Below are positions 26,442 through 35,712 of a stretch of DNA of 64,000 bases, piece by piece (within the stretch, counting starts at the first letter, position 1; the number at the start of each line of letters is the position of its first letter). Position numbers and translations under genes: made by a program. The notes beneath the pieces are model-generated. The model was not told the DNA's origin. It saw nothing but the letters and a program-made list of their open reading frames with translations, and did no database searches. The DNA is from CAISIP01 sp038326025 (GTDB lineage Bacteria > Pseudomonadota > Gammaproteobacteria > Burkholderiales > Burkholderiaceae_C): the NCBI GenBank assembly GCA_038326025.1, contig JBBQJP010000002.1, forward strand, positions 85,840 through 149,839. Direction: 5' to 3'.

Positions 26442-27443
26442 CTAAACAGGGCCGAGGTTGAGCCACTCGAACTGCGCCCGTTCAAACAGCCCGGGCGCAG
26501 GCTCCGCCGGGGCGGCACAGGGATCGTACGGTGTTTTTGATCTAAACAGCGGGTTGACGATCGCGGTGGCATCGTCTGCGAACAAGCGCTCAACCAGACG
26601 CTGCGCGAGCAGCATGCCAGCAACGCTATCGGATGGATAGTGCAAGCCAGCCCGTTCCCGGTTCTTGGCAACACGCCCGGCCAGCCAGTCCAGCTCTCGG
26701 CCCTTGTTGGTGTCGATCGACGCGATCTTGCGCAAGAGGCCGCTGGTGAGATGCGATGTCAGCGCGTGACCACTGGGAAAGGCTGGGTGACGGGGTGGCC
26801 CGAACGGGACCAGCAGCCCTGGACACAAGGCTGACGGTCGTGCGCGTTGGTAGACGTATTTGTAATGCAGGGCGACGGCCTCGCCGATGCGTTGCGCATA
26901 GCTGATCATTGCCGTCGTGTACGGCTTTTCGCCGGCACCCAGATTGAGCAACTGCAGCCAATAGACCGGGGCCGCGTCGGCTTGCGCCATGATCTCGGGC
27001 ATGTATCTGTCGCGATCGTCTGCCATCTGCGCCAGCAGGTTGTAGATTTCGCCCTTGATCACATCGTCGGCAGCTGCGCCCGTTGCGGTTCGCCACTCGT
27101 TGGCTTGCATCCATTCCAGATGTTTTGGATAGCCGATATCCTCGAGATCGGCGTCGATCGCTTGCCATTCGGACTCTTTGGCGGCGAACTGATTCGCAGC
27201 CAAAGTGGCGAGCAGCGGTGGATCCCACAGTGCCACCGGATACGCCGCTTGCAGATCTGGCACCATCCACTGCGGCAGCGCCGGCACCCCGGTGCCATCG
27301 GGTGTGTAATCCAACACCCATGGCTTGGGCGCCAGTTCGGCGGGCATGTTGCGCAGGGCACCACCCGAGCCTCCGCCGTCGCCTCCGTAACCATACCCGT
27401 AGCCGTATCCATAACCGTAGCCATATCCGTAGCCGTATCCCAT
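26442..27443 (-). CDS. PAP2/vanadium haloperoxidase-like protein with N-terminal Gly-Tyr repeat
   Basis: A 333-residue protein of the vanadium-chloroperoxidase-related acid phosphatase fold. The three conserved blocks are KYVYQRARPS (Lys/Arg phosphate or vanadate ligands), HPAFPSGHALTSHL (central SGH, acid-base His) and RERAGLHYPSDSVAG (Arg and axial His). The N-terminus carries nine Gly-Tyr pairs and a Gly-rich linker (residues 2-30), with no signal peptide. I chose ATG 27443 because GGGAGGA lies just upstream; ATG 27455 and TTG 27461 are alternatives. Bromo/chloroperoxidase or phosphatase activity cannot be separated by eye. It is convergent with the HEFGH protein gene. Confidence 0.75.
   Translation of the reverse strand: MGYGYGYGYGYGYGYGYGYGGDGGGSGGALRNMPAELAPKPWVLDYTPDGTGVPALPQWMVPDLQAAYPVALWDPPLLATLAANQFAAKESEWQAIDADLEDIGYPKHLEWMQANEWRTATGAAADDVIKGEIYNLLAQMADDRDRYMPEIMAQADAAPVYWLQLLNLGAGEKPYTTAMISYAQRIGEAVALHYKYVYQRARPSALCPGLLVPFGPPRHPAFPSGHALTSHLTSGLLRKIASIDTNKGRELDWLAGRVAKNRERAGLHYPSDSVAGMLLAQRLVERLFADDATAIVNPLFRSKTPYDPCAAPAEPAPGLFERAQFEWLNLGPV
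27387..27440 (-). repeat. Gly-Tyr dipeptide repeat (nine units)
   Basis: Eighteen codons encode nine GY pairs. Gly codons vary (GGA, GGC, GGT, GGG) and Tyr codons vary (TAC, TAT), so the DNA is only an imperfect hexanucleotide repeat; the pattern is conserved at protein rather than DNA level. Confidence 0.85.
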
Positions 27444-27506
27444 AAATCCTCCCATGTGCAACAGCGTCCGTTCGGTGATCAGACCCGGGCTGCGGTCAGA
27501 TGCGGC

Positions 27507-29291
27507 TCACTCGGGCAGCCCTGCTGCCCGCAAGCCGTCAACCAGAAGCGCGAGATCGGCGGCGCGCCGAAGCGGATAACGTGCCGCAAATTCAGATATC
27601 CGAAAGCCCGGGTCGCGCGCCAGCAGTTCGCCTGCCAGTGCTCGAGCCTCGTCTGCGTGACCCATCAGGGCGTGGCAGATACACAGGTTGCGGATGCAGG
27701 CGAAGTGCCCGGGGTGGTCCCGGTGTGCCTTGAGCAACCACACCAGGGCCTGGTCATACCGTTGCGCCAGCAGTTCGGCCAACCCGGCGACGCCCCAGAA
27801 AAAAAACGCCATCGGATCGAACGGGCTCAGGCGCCAGGCGTTGCGCAGGCGCTCGAGCGCGGCGTCGGGTTGGCCCAGGTAGCAGCAAGTCACCGCGCTC
27901 AATCCCCAGGCGAACGCCGAATTCTTGTTGGCCAGCAAGGAACGTTCAAACATCTCGACAGCCGACTCGGGCTGCTGACGCAAAAAAGCTTCCACATGGG
28001 CAGCCACCGCAATGACGAAGGCATCGGCTGGATCAAGCGCCAGGGCCCGGTGCGCGGCAATCACGGCAGCGTCTGGTGCGCTCTTGTCTGCCTTGTCACG
28101 CCATTCGCCCAACAACAAAACATACCACCACGCCTTGTACGCATGCGCCTGGGCATAGTCGGGATCAAGCGCGATGGCCCGGTCCAGCAACGCACCTGCT
28201 GCCAGGAACTCGGCCTCCTGGTCACTGTTGTTGAAGGCCATGGCCCGCAACACGCAGTCGTAGGCGTCCAGACTCTCGGTGGGCTTGCTGCGCACCCGGG
28301 CTGACTCCACCTCGAGAAGGCGCGGCTCGATCGCCCCGACGACACTGGCGGCGATGCGATCCTGAAACGCAAACAGCTCGCCGACGGAACCATCGAAACG
28401 TTCGGCCCAGATGATGCGGTTATGGCCCGCGTCGTTGAGTTCCACCGTGATACGCAGCGCGTCGTGCTGACGGCGCACGCTGCCGTTGAGCACATATCGC
28501 ACACCCAGTTCGGCGGCGATCTGGGGTATGTCGGCCAGGCGGTTACGGTACTGCAATGTGGAGTTGCGCGCGATGACCAGCAGCGAACGATTCACCGCCA
28601 GGGCACCAATGATGTCCTCGGTAATGCCTTCACCGAAATAGGCATCGGACGCGACGCCGCTGCCGTTGCGAAACGGCAAGACGGCAATCGACGGCCGATT
28701 GTTCCAACTCAAGTGGGGTTGCACCATGCGCCGGCTCGTCACATCTTCTTCGACCCGCTCCAGGCGGTAGAGCCGGATTGGCCGACTGATGTTCTTCAGT
28801 TGGCGCTCGCCCAGGTCGGTGAGCACCACACCCAGCTTGTTCCACACATACTCGCGCACGGCAGCCGTCATGACAATCTCGCCCGCGCTGGCCAGCTGTT
28901 GGATGCGTGCAGCAATGTTGACACCGTCGCCGTGGATATTTTCACCGTCGACGATCACGTCCTCCACATTGATGCCGACCCGCATCTGCAAGGAGTTTTC
29001 GGCCTCATCGATCGGTGTCTGGGCGATCGCGCGCTGAACGTCGTCGGCCCAACGCACTGCGTCCACGACGCTTTGAAACTCGATCATCAAGCCGTCGCCC
29101 ATGATTTGCAGCAACTGGCCGTTGTGCTCCCGGATCTTGGGCTCCAGCAATTGCTGGCGCAGGGTCATCCACTCGCCGATGGTGCGCACATCATCGCGCT
29201 CCATCATGCGGCTGAAACCCGCTACATCGGCAAACGCGATTGCGGCGAGGCGGCGAACCACCTTCGAACCATGCGTGCCGGCTTGTGCCAT
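27507..29291 (-). CDS. class III adenylate/guanylate cyclase with TolB-like and TPR regions
   Basis: A 594-residue soluble protein. Residues ~10-185 are a class III cyclase homology domain: AFADVAGFSRMM (metal Asp), QIMGDGLMIEF (second metal Asp) and HGDGVNIAARIQQLA (transition-state Asn/Arg region). Residues ~210-340 form a TolB/FlgO-like segment (PSIAVLPFRNGS, GVRYVLNGSVRR), and ~360-590 are tetratricopeptide repeats. This architecture is common in alpha- and betaproteobacteria and likely produces cAMP in response to protein partners. ATG 29291; the frame extension to 29519 lies in DNA without coding character. The 231-bp interval upstream, to the SLC13 stop, holds no gene. Confidence 0.85.
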   Translation of the reverse strand: MAQAGTHGSKVVRRLAAIAFADVAGFSRMMERDDVRTIGEWMTLRQQLLEPKIREHNGQLLQIMGDGLMIEFQSVVDAVRWADDVQRAIAQTPIDEAENSLQMRVGINVEDVIVDGENIHGDGVNIAARIQQLASAGEIVMTAAVREYVWNKLGVVLTDLGERQLKNISRPIRLYRLERVEEDVTSRRMVQPHLSWNNRPSIAVLPFRNGSGVASDAYFGEGITEDIIGALAVNRSLLVIARNSTLQYRNRLADIPQIAAELGVRYVLNGSVRRQHDALRITVELNDAGHNRIIWAERFDGSVGELFAFQDRIAASVVGAIEPRLLEVESARVRSKPTESLDAYDCVLRAMAFNNSDQEAEFLAAGALLDRAIALDPDYAQAHAYKAWWYVLLLGEWRDKADKSAPDAAVIAAHRALALDPADAFVIAVAAHVEAFLRQQPESAVEMFERSLLANKNSAFAWGLSAVTCCYLGQPDAALERLRNAWRLSPFDPMAFFFWGVAGLAELLAQRYDQALVWLLKAHRDHPGHFACIRNLCICHALMGHADEARALAGELLARDPGFRISEFAARYPLRRAADLALLVDGLRAAGLPE

Positions 29292-29522
29292 GCCATTGCC
29301 CCAACGGATGCGCGCTTCACGGACGATCTGTACACACACGACGCATCGACACTTTGCGATGCGACTTGCAAGAGCACGGTCACGCCGCTGCGCACATGGC
29401 GGTGGACCGACCCTTGAGGCCCATTGTTGCGACCAGACCCGATTGCAGTCAACACCCGCATGGGGGATGTCCGACCGCCCGCAATGTGCCGCGCCGCGGC
29501 CTACTTGCCGGCCAGACAACCG

Positions 29523-31436
29523 CTACAGGCCGTACTGCCAGATCAATCCGTACGACAGACCGGCCCACATGATCAGGAACAGCGGTGTGCCGACCCGCAC
29601 AAAATCACCAAACCGGTAGCCGCCCGCGTTCATCACCAGCAAGTTGGTCTGGTACCCCATGGGCGTGAGATAACACAGGTTGCAGCCGAACAGGACAGCC
29701 AGCACGAAAGGCTCGGGATCAATGCCCAGAGAGCGCGCCAGTTCGACCCCCAACGGGGTACCAATGGCCGCCGCCGCATTGTTGGACACGAAGTTCGTCA
29801 AGAGTCCCATCAGGCCCATCAGCAACACCAGCAGCCAGTTCGGGCCGAGGGTGCCGGTCAGGCCGGCGAGCTGTTGTGCGCCCCAGGCCGTGGCGCCGGT
29901 GACACTGAGCGCATCACCCAGCGCCAGACTCGAGGCAACCAGCAAGATGACCTTGACCGAAAGGGAATGCGCCACGTCCTGCCAGGACACACAACGCGCC
30001 AGCAGCAATACGATCACGCCCGCCAGCGCCGCCAGAGCAATCGGCAAGGTTTTTGTCGCAGCGAGCACGACCACGGCAGCCATCACGGCGAGCGCGATCC
30101 AGGCCTTGTCCTGGCGCGGCAAAACATAGCGGGAATCGAGCAACAAGCCCAGGCCGTCCCGCTGTATGCGCGCAATGTCGTCGTTCTTGCCCTGCAGCAA
30201 CAGAATGTCCCCGCCTCGCACGATGCGGTCAGCCAGGCTCTGCCGTTCCCAGCCGCCGAGTTTCGTGCGTGGGCGCAGGCCGACGACGATCACGCCGTAA
30301 CGTTCGGCCAGCCGTTCCTGGCGTATCGTGCGCCGCACCAGTGGCGACTCGTTGACGACGACCAGTTGCGCCACCTCGGCGGACGGAACGGTTTCGGCTT
30401 GTTCGGCGGTTTCGCCAGGTTTGGCGTCTGCGGCCTCGCCATCGGTCGTGTCCTTGGTTTTGTCCGTCCCCTTGTCCTGACTTTCCTGGCGCACGTTATG
30501 CAAAGGCGCATCCAGCGTGGCTTCCAGGTCCTTCAGATCCGGAGCGGTACCCTGAACAACCAGCGTGTCACCCGCACGCAAGGTGACCGACGGCAGTCGG
30601 ACGAGAGACACTTTGTTGCGCTGCAGGTTGACCAGTTGCAATCGATTGCCACTGGCACCAAATGCCTCACCCAGCGTCTGACCCTCGAACGAACTGCCTT
30701 CGGCGATGCGCAGTTCGGCATCGAACATCTGTTCCGACAATTTTTCGACCCGGGGTTGTACATGGGCCAGCAGCCGCGGCGCGACCAACCACAAATAGGC
30801 CAGCGCCGGCACGGCCGCCATCGCAACGATACCGGTGAAACTGAACATGCCCAGTCCGGTCACGCCCAGACTGGCTGCAATGGCCACGACGATTAGGTTG
30901 GTCGAGGTGCCGATTGTTGTGGCCATACCACCCATCAACACAGCGTAGTTCATCGGAAGGAGCATCGCGCCCGCGGCCACGCGCGCTCGTGCGGCGGCGG
31001 CAAGGATCAATGGAATCAGCAACACCACGACCGGGGTGTCATTGATCAGCCCGCTGACACTGGCGGCACCGAGCAGGACAGCGAGCAACGCGGTGCGCGG
31101 GCGCTTGGTCACCCAGCTTGACAATCGGCGCGCCGCCGGTTCCAGCGAACCCGTAACCACCAGCGCCTGGCCCAGCACCATCAGCGCGCAGATCGCGACC
31201 AGTGCGGGATGGCCCAACCCGGCGAAGAATCGCGCCGGATCGATCGGCCCGTCCGCCGCGGAATACGGCGCCAGCACAAAACCCAGCGGAATGGCGGCCA
31301 GCACGGCAAGGCTGACCGTCGCGATTGGCCAGCGGTCCCAGATGAAGATGGCGAACACCCCGATGGCAAACACGATCATTGCCATCCCATGGGCGCTGAG
31401 CGACGTCTGCTGCAATACGGCTGCTGTCGTGTTCAT
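29523..31436 (-). CDS. SLC13/DASS-type permease with two RCK_C (TrkA_C) domains
   Basis: A 637-residue inner-membrane transporter for anions such as dicarboxylates or sulfate. Helices flank two signature loops: GLINDTPVVV and GTSTNLIVV in the first half, and NFVSNNAAAAIGTP and YLTPMGYQTNLLV in the second. Between the halves (about 230-420) lie two cytosolic RCK_C domains (TVRAGDTLVVQG-like and RGGDILLLQGKNDD) separated by a ~40-residue charged Lys/Asp/Glu/Thr linker. RCK_C domains probably regulate transport by ligand binding. It is 201 bp from the aepW-type gene and is probably its own unit. Confidence 0.85.
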   Translation of the reverse strand: MNTTAAVLQQTSLSAHGMAMIVFAIGVFAIFIWDRWPIATVSLAVLAAIPLGFVLAPYSAADGPIDPARFFAGLGHPALVAICALMVLGQALVVTGSLEPAARRLSSWVTKRPRTALLAVLLGAASVSGLINDTPVVVLLIPLILAAAARARVAAGAMLLPMNYAVLMGGMATTIGTSTNLIVVAIAASLGVTGLGMFSFTGIVAMAAVPALAYLWLVAPRLLAHVQPRVEKLSEQMFDAELRIAEGSSFEGQTLGEAFGASGNRLQLVNLQRNKVSLVRLPSVTLRAGDTLVVQGTAPDLKDLEATLDAPLHNVRQESQDKGTDKTKDTTDGEAADAKPGETAEQAETVPSAEVAQLVVVNESPLVRRTIRQERLAERYGVIVVGLRPRTKLGGWERQSLADRIVRGGDILLLQGKNDDIARIQRDGLGLLLDSRYVLPRQDKAWIALAVMAAVVVLAATKTLPIALAALAGVIVLLLARCVSWQDVAHSLSVKVILLVASSLALGDALSVTGATAWGAQQLAGLTGTLGPNWLLVLLMGLMGLLTNFVSNNAAAAIGTPLGVELARSLGIDPEPFVLAVLFGCNLCYLTPMGYQTNLLVMNAGGYRFGDFVRVGTPLFLIMWAGLSYGLIWQYGL

Positions 31437-31605
31437 GGCATCGCCACCGCAATTCGGGACAGAGAAAATCGCGACTGTGCCATGGGTCTACCTGACAAGT
31501 GGGTCAGCTGGCATGATGCCACCGGCACAAGCGCGCAGATGCAGGAACTGGCGCGGGCTGCGGGTAGGACCATGCCCCATCACGGCCGCAACGACACAAA
31601 GTCAG

Positions 31606-31626
31606 CCGGGCACCGATGGCGCCCGG
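31606..31626 (-). terminator. hairpin after the phosphonate ABC permease gene
   Basis: CCGGGC and GCCCGG, separated by 9 bases, lie 12 bp beyond the permease stop on the minus strand. There is no T tract, so this is a weak or Rho-dependent terminator candidate in the 201-bp gap before the SLC13 gene. Confidence 0.35.
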
Positions 31627-31637
31627 AAGGCCAGGCG

Positions 31638-33353
31638 TCAGCGCTGGCGCCAGGCCTGTGTGCGTCGCTCCAGCCGGCGGGTGATCAGCAGGTGCGCGAT
31701 CTTCACCGTGGCCGAGGTCGCCACGATGGCCACGGCCATTGCGGCAGCCGCTGCAGTGAAGCCGGATTCGTCCATGTTGATGATGGTCACGGCCGCCAGC
31801 TTGGTCTCGGTCGAATACAGGAAGATCACCGCCGATACCGTGGTCATTGCATTCACGAAAAGGTAGATGCTGATGTCGAGCACCGCCGGCAGGCACACCG
31901 GCACCGACACCCGCGTCATCGTGCGCAACAGCGAGACCTTGAGCGAAGCCGATACCGCTTCGAACTCATGGTCGAGTTGCTTGAGCGCGGTGGTCGCCGT
32001 CAGATGGCTGACCGTGTAAAAGTGCGTGACCGAATTGACCACCAGGATGGCCATGGTCGCGTAGATGAACCCGAAGGGATTGCCCTTGGCGTTGAAGAAG
32101 AAGATGTAGGACAGGCCCAGCACCAGACCCGGCACGGCCATCGGCAGCATCGCCATGAACTGCGCGATCGCGCGTCCGGCTCCGAAGGATCGGGTCTTCT
32201 CCAGCAGGTAGGCGCCGACAAATATGATGACGGTACCGATGACGGCGGTCCAGGCAGCCATCTCGACCGAGTTGTAATACGCTGACCAGCCATTGGTGTC
32301 GAACTCGCCGAAGTTGTAGTTCTTCAGCGTCAGCGCCAGGTTGTACGGCCAGCGGGACACGAACGAGGCCCATACCGACATCGCCAGCAGCACGAAGATC
32401 AGCGCTCCGACGACCGAACAGAATATGAACAGGCCGTTGTCGCGGCCCGAATCAGGCTTGGGAATCAAAGGTACGGCGCGCGCCGACAACAAGGCCACCT
32501 GCCGGCCCTGGATGATGCGGTCGGCCATGAAGGCCACCACCGCCGGAATCAGCAGCACGAAGCCGACCACCGCGCCCATTTCGAAGTTCTGCTGGCCGAT
32601 GACCTGCTTGAAGATGTCGGTGGCCAGCACGTTGAAGCGACCGCCAATCACCTTGGCGATGCCGAAGTCGGTCATGACCAGCGTGAAGATCACGAAACCG
32701 GCGCTGATGACGCCATATTTGGCGCCCGGCAAGGTGACAGTGAAAAATACGCGTGTCTTCGAGGCGCCCAGTGCGTCGGCAGCTTCGTACAAACGCGAAT
32801 CGGCCATCGACAACGCCGCCAGCAGAATCATCAGGGCATGCGGAAAACAGTAGAACACCTGGGAGATCACGATGCCGACCGGGCCGTAGATCTCGACACC
32901 GAACATCCATTCCTTCAGAAAACCCTGGTTGCCGAACAGGTAGATCAACGAGATGGCCGGCAACAGCGATGGCGCCAGGATGGGAATCAGCGCCAGCGCC
33001 TGGAACAGGCCCTTCCAGCGCATGCAGCTGCGCTGCAAGGCATAGGCGTAGACGAATGCCAGCGGCAACACGATGGCGGTGGACAGAGCGGCGATGAACA
33101 GGCTGTTCCAGACCGAAGCAAACAGCGCCGGCGTCGAGAAATACTGGATGTAATTGGCCAGGCCGACAAACTCGCCATCCTGGTTCTGGAAACTCTTGGA
33201 CAGCAACCACCACAGGGGCAGGATCAGCGTGACACCGAGCCAGACAATGAGCAGGCAGATGCCGCCGCGCATCAGCCAGTCGTCACGATCGAGGCGCCGC
33301 CGGGTCACCGGCGCGGCGCCGGCCACTGGCGCGGTGTCGGCAGTGGCGGTCAC
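31638..33353 (-). CDS. phnU2: 2-aminoethylphosphonate-type ABC transporter, fused double permease
   Basis: A 571-residue inner-membrane protein with two permease halves of about six helices each, and a BPD-transport EAA-like loop in each half (YEAADALGASKTRVFFTVTL and EFEAVSASLKVSLLRTM). The arrangement and neighbours match the PhnS2-PhnT2-PhnU2 family annotated for AEP uptake. It starts with GTG at 33353; GTGA overlaps the stop of the ATPase gene, so the long frame up to 33545 is not used. Last gene of the importer operon. The AEP assignment rests on family pattern plus the shared operator with the phn genes. Confidence 0.85.
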   Translation of the reverse strand: MTATADTAPVAGAAPVTRRRLDRDDWLMRGGICLLIVWLGVTLILPLWWLLSKSFQNQDGEFVGLANYIQYFSTPALFASVWNSLFIAALSTAIVLPLAFVYAYALQRSCMRWKGLFQALALIPILAPSLLPAISLIYLFGNQGFLKEWMFGVEIYGPVGIVISQVFYCFPHALMILLAALSMADSRLYEAADALGASKTRVFFTVTLPGAKYGVISAGFVIFTLVMTDFGIAKVIGGRFNVLATDIFKQVIGQQNFEMGAVVGFVLLIPAVVAFMADRIIQGRQVALLSARAVPLIPKPDSGRDNGLFIFCSVVGALIFVLLAMSVWASFVSRWPYNLALTLKNYNFGEFDTNGWSAYYNSVEMAAWTAVIGTVIIFVGAYLLEKTRSFGAGRAIAQFMAMLPMAVPGLVLGLSYIFFFNAKGNPFGFIYATMAILVVNSVTHFYTVSHLTATTALKQLDHEFEAVSASLKVSLLRTMTRVSVPVCLPAVLDISIYLFVNAMTTVSAVIFLYSTETKLAAVTIINMDESGFTAAAAAMAVAIVATSATVKIAHLLITRRLERRTQAWRQR

Positions 33354-34462
33354 GACGGATTGGGCGCGCCGGGGAATACCCGGATACGCTCGGCGGGCAG
33401 GCCGACCAGCATGTCCATGCCTTCGCTGATCGACAGGTCGCGCACGGTGTTGATGGAAAAATCTGCCAACAGTGCAGGCTTGCCGCCATTGATGGACAAG
33501 CCGACGCGACAGAACGATCCGAGAAACTCCATTTCGGCCACGCACACCGCGAAGGTGTTTTCGGCGTTGGCGTCGACATTGCGCACCACCACGTCTTCAG
33601 GCCGGATGGCCAGCGTGACTTCGCTGCCGGGGCCGGGCCGGATGTCGAGATCGCAGCTCAGATTCATCGCGCCGTAACGCACCAGACCCGGCTTGACGAC
33701 GATACCGGCCAGCAGGTTGGTTTTGCCAACGAAGTCGGCCACGAAGGCGCTGGCAGGTTCGCGGTAGATCTGCATCGGTGTACCCACTTGTTCGATCACA
33801 CCGTGGTTCATCACGACGATGCGGTCGGCCATGGTCAGTGCCTCTTCCTGGTCGTGCGTCACCATGATGGTGGTGACACCCAGGCGCTTGTGCAACTGGC
33901 GGATTTCCTGGCGCAGATAAGCGCGCACCCGCGCATCCAGCGCGCTGAGCGGCTCGTCCAGCAACAGCAGTCCCGGCGACAGCGCAAGGGCACGGGCCAG
34001 CGCGACCCGTTGCTGCATGCCACCGGAGAGTTGCGCCGGATATTGCGGCCCGGCGTCGGGCAGTCCGACCAGGCGCAGCAAATCGGCCACCCGGTTCGCG
34101 ATTTCCACCCTGGGCATGCGGCGGCTGACCAATCCGTAACCGACGTTGTCGGCAACCGTCAGGTTGGGAAACAGCGCGTACGACTGGAACACGATGCCGA
34201 AATCACGCTGTGATGCCGGCAGGTTGGATATTTCGCGGTCGGCCTGGAATATGCGCCCCGAGGTCTGCGTCTCCAGACCCGCAATCGCGCGCAGCAAAGT
34301 GGTCTTGCCGCAACCGGACGGACCGAGAAAACAAACGAATTCGCCCGGAAATACTTCCAGCGACAAATCCTTGAGGGCCCAGAAGCTGCCGAACTGTTTC
34401 GTCAGGTGATCGATACGCAGGTACGGCGACCGGGGCGTCTGGGCGTCTTCTTTTTCTTGCAT
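33350..34462 (-). CDS. phnT2: 2-aminoethylphosphonate-type ABC transporter, ATP-binding protein
   Basis: A 370-residue ABC ATPase of the PotA/FbpC branch. Walker A GPSGCGKTTLL, Q-loop in VFQSYALFPNLT, signature LSGGMQQRVALARAL, Walker B LLLLDEPLSALD and the switch His in VTHDQEEA are all intact. A C-terminal TOBE domain (about 280-365; LAIRPEDV) probably stabilises the dimer. It is separated from the binding-protein gene by 81 bp containing a strong stem-loop and overlaps the permease gene by GTGA. Confidence 0.88.
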   Translation of the reverse strand: MQEKEDAQTPRSPYLRIDHLTKQFGSFWALKDLSLEVFPGEFVCFLGPSGCGKTTLLRAIAGLETQTSGRIFQADREISNLPASQRDFGIVFQSYALFPNLTVADNVGYGLVSRRMPRVEIANRVADLLRLVGLPDAGPQYPAQLSGGMQQRVALARALALSPGLLLLDEPLSALDARVRAYLRQEIRQLHKRLGVTTIMVTHDQEEALTMADRIVVMNHGVIEQVGTPMQIYREPASAFVADFVGKTNLLAGIVVKPGLVRYGAMNLSCDLDIRPGPGSEVTLAIRPEDVVVRNVDANAENTFAVCVAEMEFLGSFCRVGLSINGGKPALLADFSINTVRDLSISEGMDMLVGLPAERIRVFPGAPNPS

Positions 34463-34478
34463 GCTCGCGCGCGGACCA

Positions 34479-34506
34479 CAACGCCCGATCGGCTGATCAG
34501 GCGTTG
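34479..34506 (-). promoter_or_regulatory. intercistronic stem-loop between the binding-protein and ATPase genes
   Basis: CAACGCCCGATC and GATCAGGCGTTG pair at 11 of 12 positions around a GGCT loop. A stem here, just after the binding-protein cistron, would stabilise that part of the mRNA or attenuate the downstream genes. It is common for ABC importers that need excess binding protein. Confidence 0.65.
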
Positions 34507-34543
34507 CTCCCCACAGTTGTCAGTGAATCGGGGCGGAGGCGGT

Positions 34544-35581
34544 TTACTTCGGCGCCGACTTGCCGTCGTAGCGCTTGGTCCACTCGGCCAGGATACGAGC
34601 GCGCTCGGCGCCCATCTTGGACAGGTCGATCTTGACCATCGCAGCGTCGGCGCTTGGCGGATAGTTCGGCGGCGCCGGGTTCATGCCGGGATAACCGACG
34701 ATGGCGTAATACTTGCCATACATTTCGTAAGCGCCCTTGCTGACTGCGAAGTCGGCCAGCTTCTGCGCTGCAGCCATGTTCTTGGTGCCCTTGACGATGG
34801 CCGTGGCTTCCATGTCCCATGGCGCGCCCTCTTTGGCCAGGATGATGTCGATCGGTGCGCCGCCGGTCTTCTCCTTGGCGCCGCGCATGTCGAAGCCGAT
34901 GCCGATCACACGCTCACCCTTGGCTGCCTGCACGCATGGTGCCGAGCCGGAGTGGGTGTAGACCGCGACGTTCTGGTGCAGCTTGTCCATGAACTCCCAG
35001 CCGCCCTTCTCGCCCATGATCTGCAGCCAGGCGTAGACCGCCTGGTAGCCGGTGCCCGACGAAGCCGGGTTGGGCATGACGATGGCGTCCTTGTAGACCG
35101 GGTTGGTCAGGTCGGCCCAGGATGCGGGCTTGGGCAGGTTTTTCTTGCCGCCTTCGATGGTGTTGTAGCACATGACCGCCAGCCAGGCGTCCATGCCGGT
35201 CCACATCGTCGGGTTCTTGTCGCTGCGGAACACCGGCTTGATCTTGTCGACGTCTTTCGGCGTGTATCCCTGCAGCATTCCCATGGATTCGAACAAGGCG
35301 ATGCTCGATGCGCCCAGGCCCCAGATGACATCGGCGCGCGGATTGTCTTTCTCGGCCAGCAAACGTGCGGTGATGACGCCGGTGGAGTCACGCACCCAGG
35401 CGATCTCGACATCGTTGTTCGCGGCCTCGAATGCCTGCTTGTAGGCCCCCAGCTGGTCGTTCTCGAGCGCCGTGTAGACAGTGAGCTTGGCCTTCTGTGC
35501 GAACGCCGGGACGGCCAGCAGCGTGGAGACCGTAACAACGGCCACACCTTGCAGCAGTTTGCGGACGGTAGGTTTGAACAT
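34544..35581 (-). CDS. phnS2: 2-aminoethylphosphonate-type ABC transporter, periplasmic binding protein
   Basis: A 345-residue periplasmic protein with signal peptide (residues 1-24, cleavage after AVPAFA) followed by KLTVYTALENDQL, the start typical of Fbp/PhnS-type (type II) binding proteins. Ligand-loop features include RVIGIGFDMRG and NPASSGTGYQAVYAW. ATG 35581 has an AGGAG site 8 bases upstream; the upstream ATG at 35617 is rejected. First gene of the importer operon. The 250-bp upstream gap carries the 20-bp operator shared with the phnW/gntR region. Confidence 0.87.
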   Translation of the reverse strand: MFKPTVRKLLQGVAVVTVSTLLAVPAFAQKAKLTVYTALENDQLGAYKQAFEAANNDVEIAWVRDSTGVITARLLAEKDNPRADVIWGLGASSIALFESMGMLQGYTPKDVDKIKPVFRSDKNPTMWTGMDAWLAVMCYNTIEGGKKNLPKPASWADLTNPVYKDAIVMPNPASSGTGYQAVYAWLQIMGEKGGWEFMDKLHQNVAVYTHSGSAPCVQAAKGERVIGIGFDMRGAKEKTGGAPIDIILAKEGAPWDMEATAIVKGTKNMAAAQKLADFAVSKGAYEMYGKYYAIVGYPGMNPAPPNYPPSADAAMVKIDLSKMGAERARILAEWTKRYDGKSAPK

Positions 35582-35712
35582 GGTGAGAACTCCTATTGCA
35601 AAAGGGTTGATGGTCACCGGTCGAGCCGGTCCTGACGAAGCACTTTACGCAGGCATGGTGACAAGCTTGTTACATACGTCGTTGTCGGCACAGTGTCATC
35701 GCAATGATTTGG

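Noticed and set aside
27387..27440. CRISPR-like or slippage-type repeat
   Set aside because: No spacers, a 6-base unit with synonymous variation, and it is in frame inside a coding sequence.
33354..33545. Extended N-terminus of the phosphonate permease
   Set aside because: It would overlap the end of the ATPase gene by 195 bp; GTG 33353 gives a GTGA coupling and a normal length.
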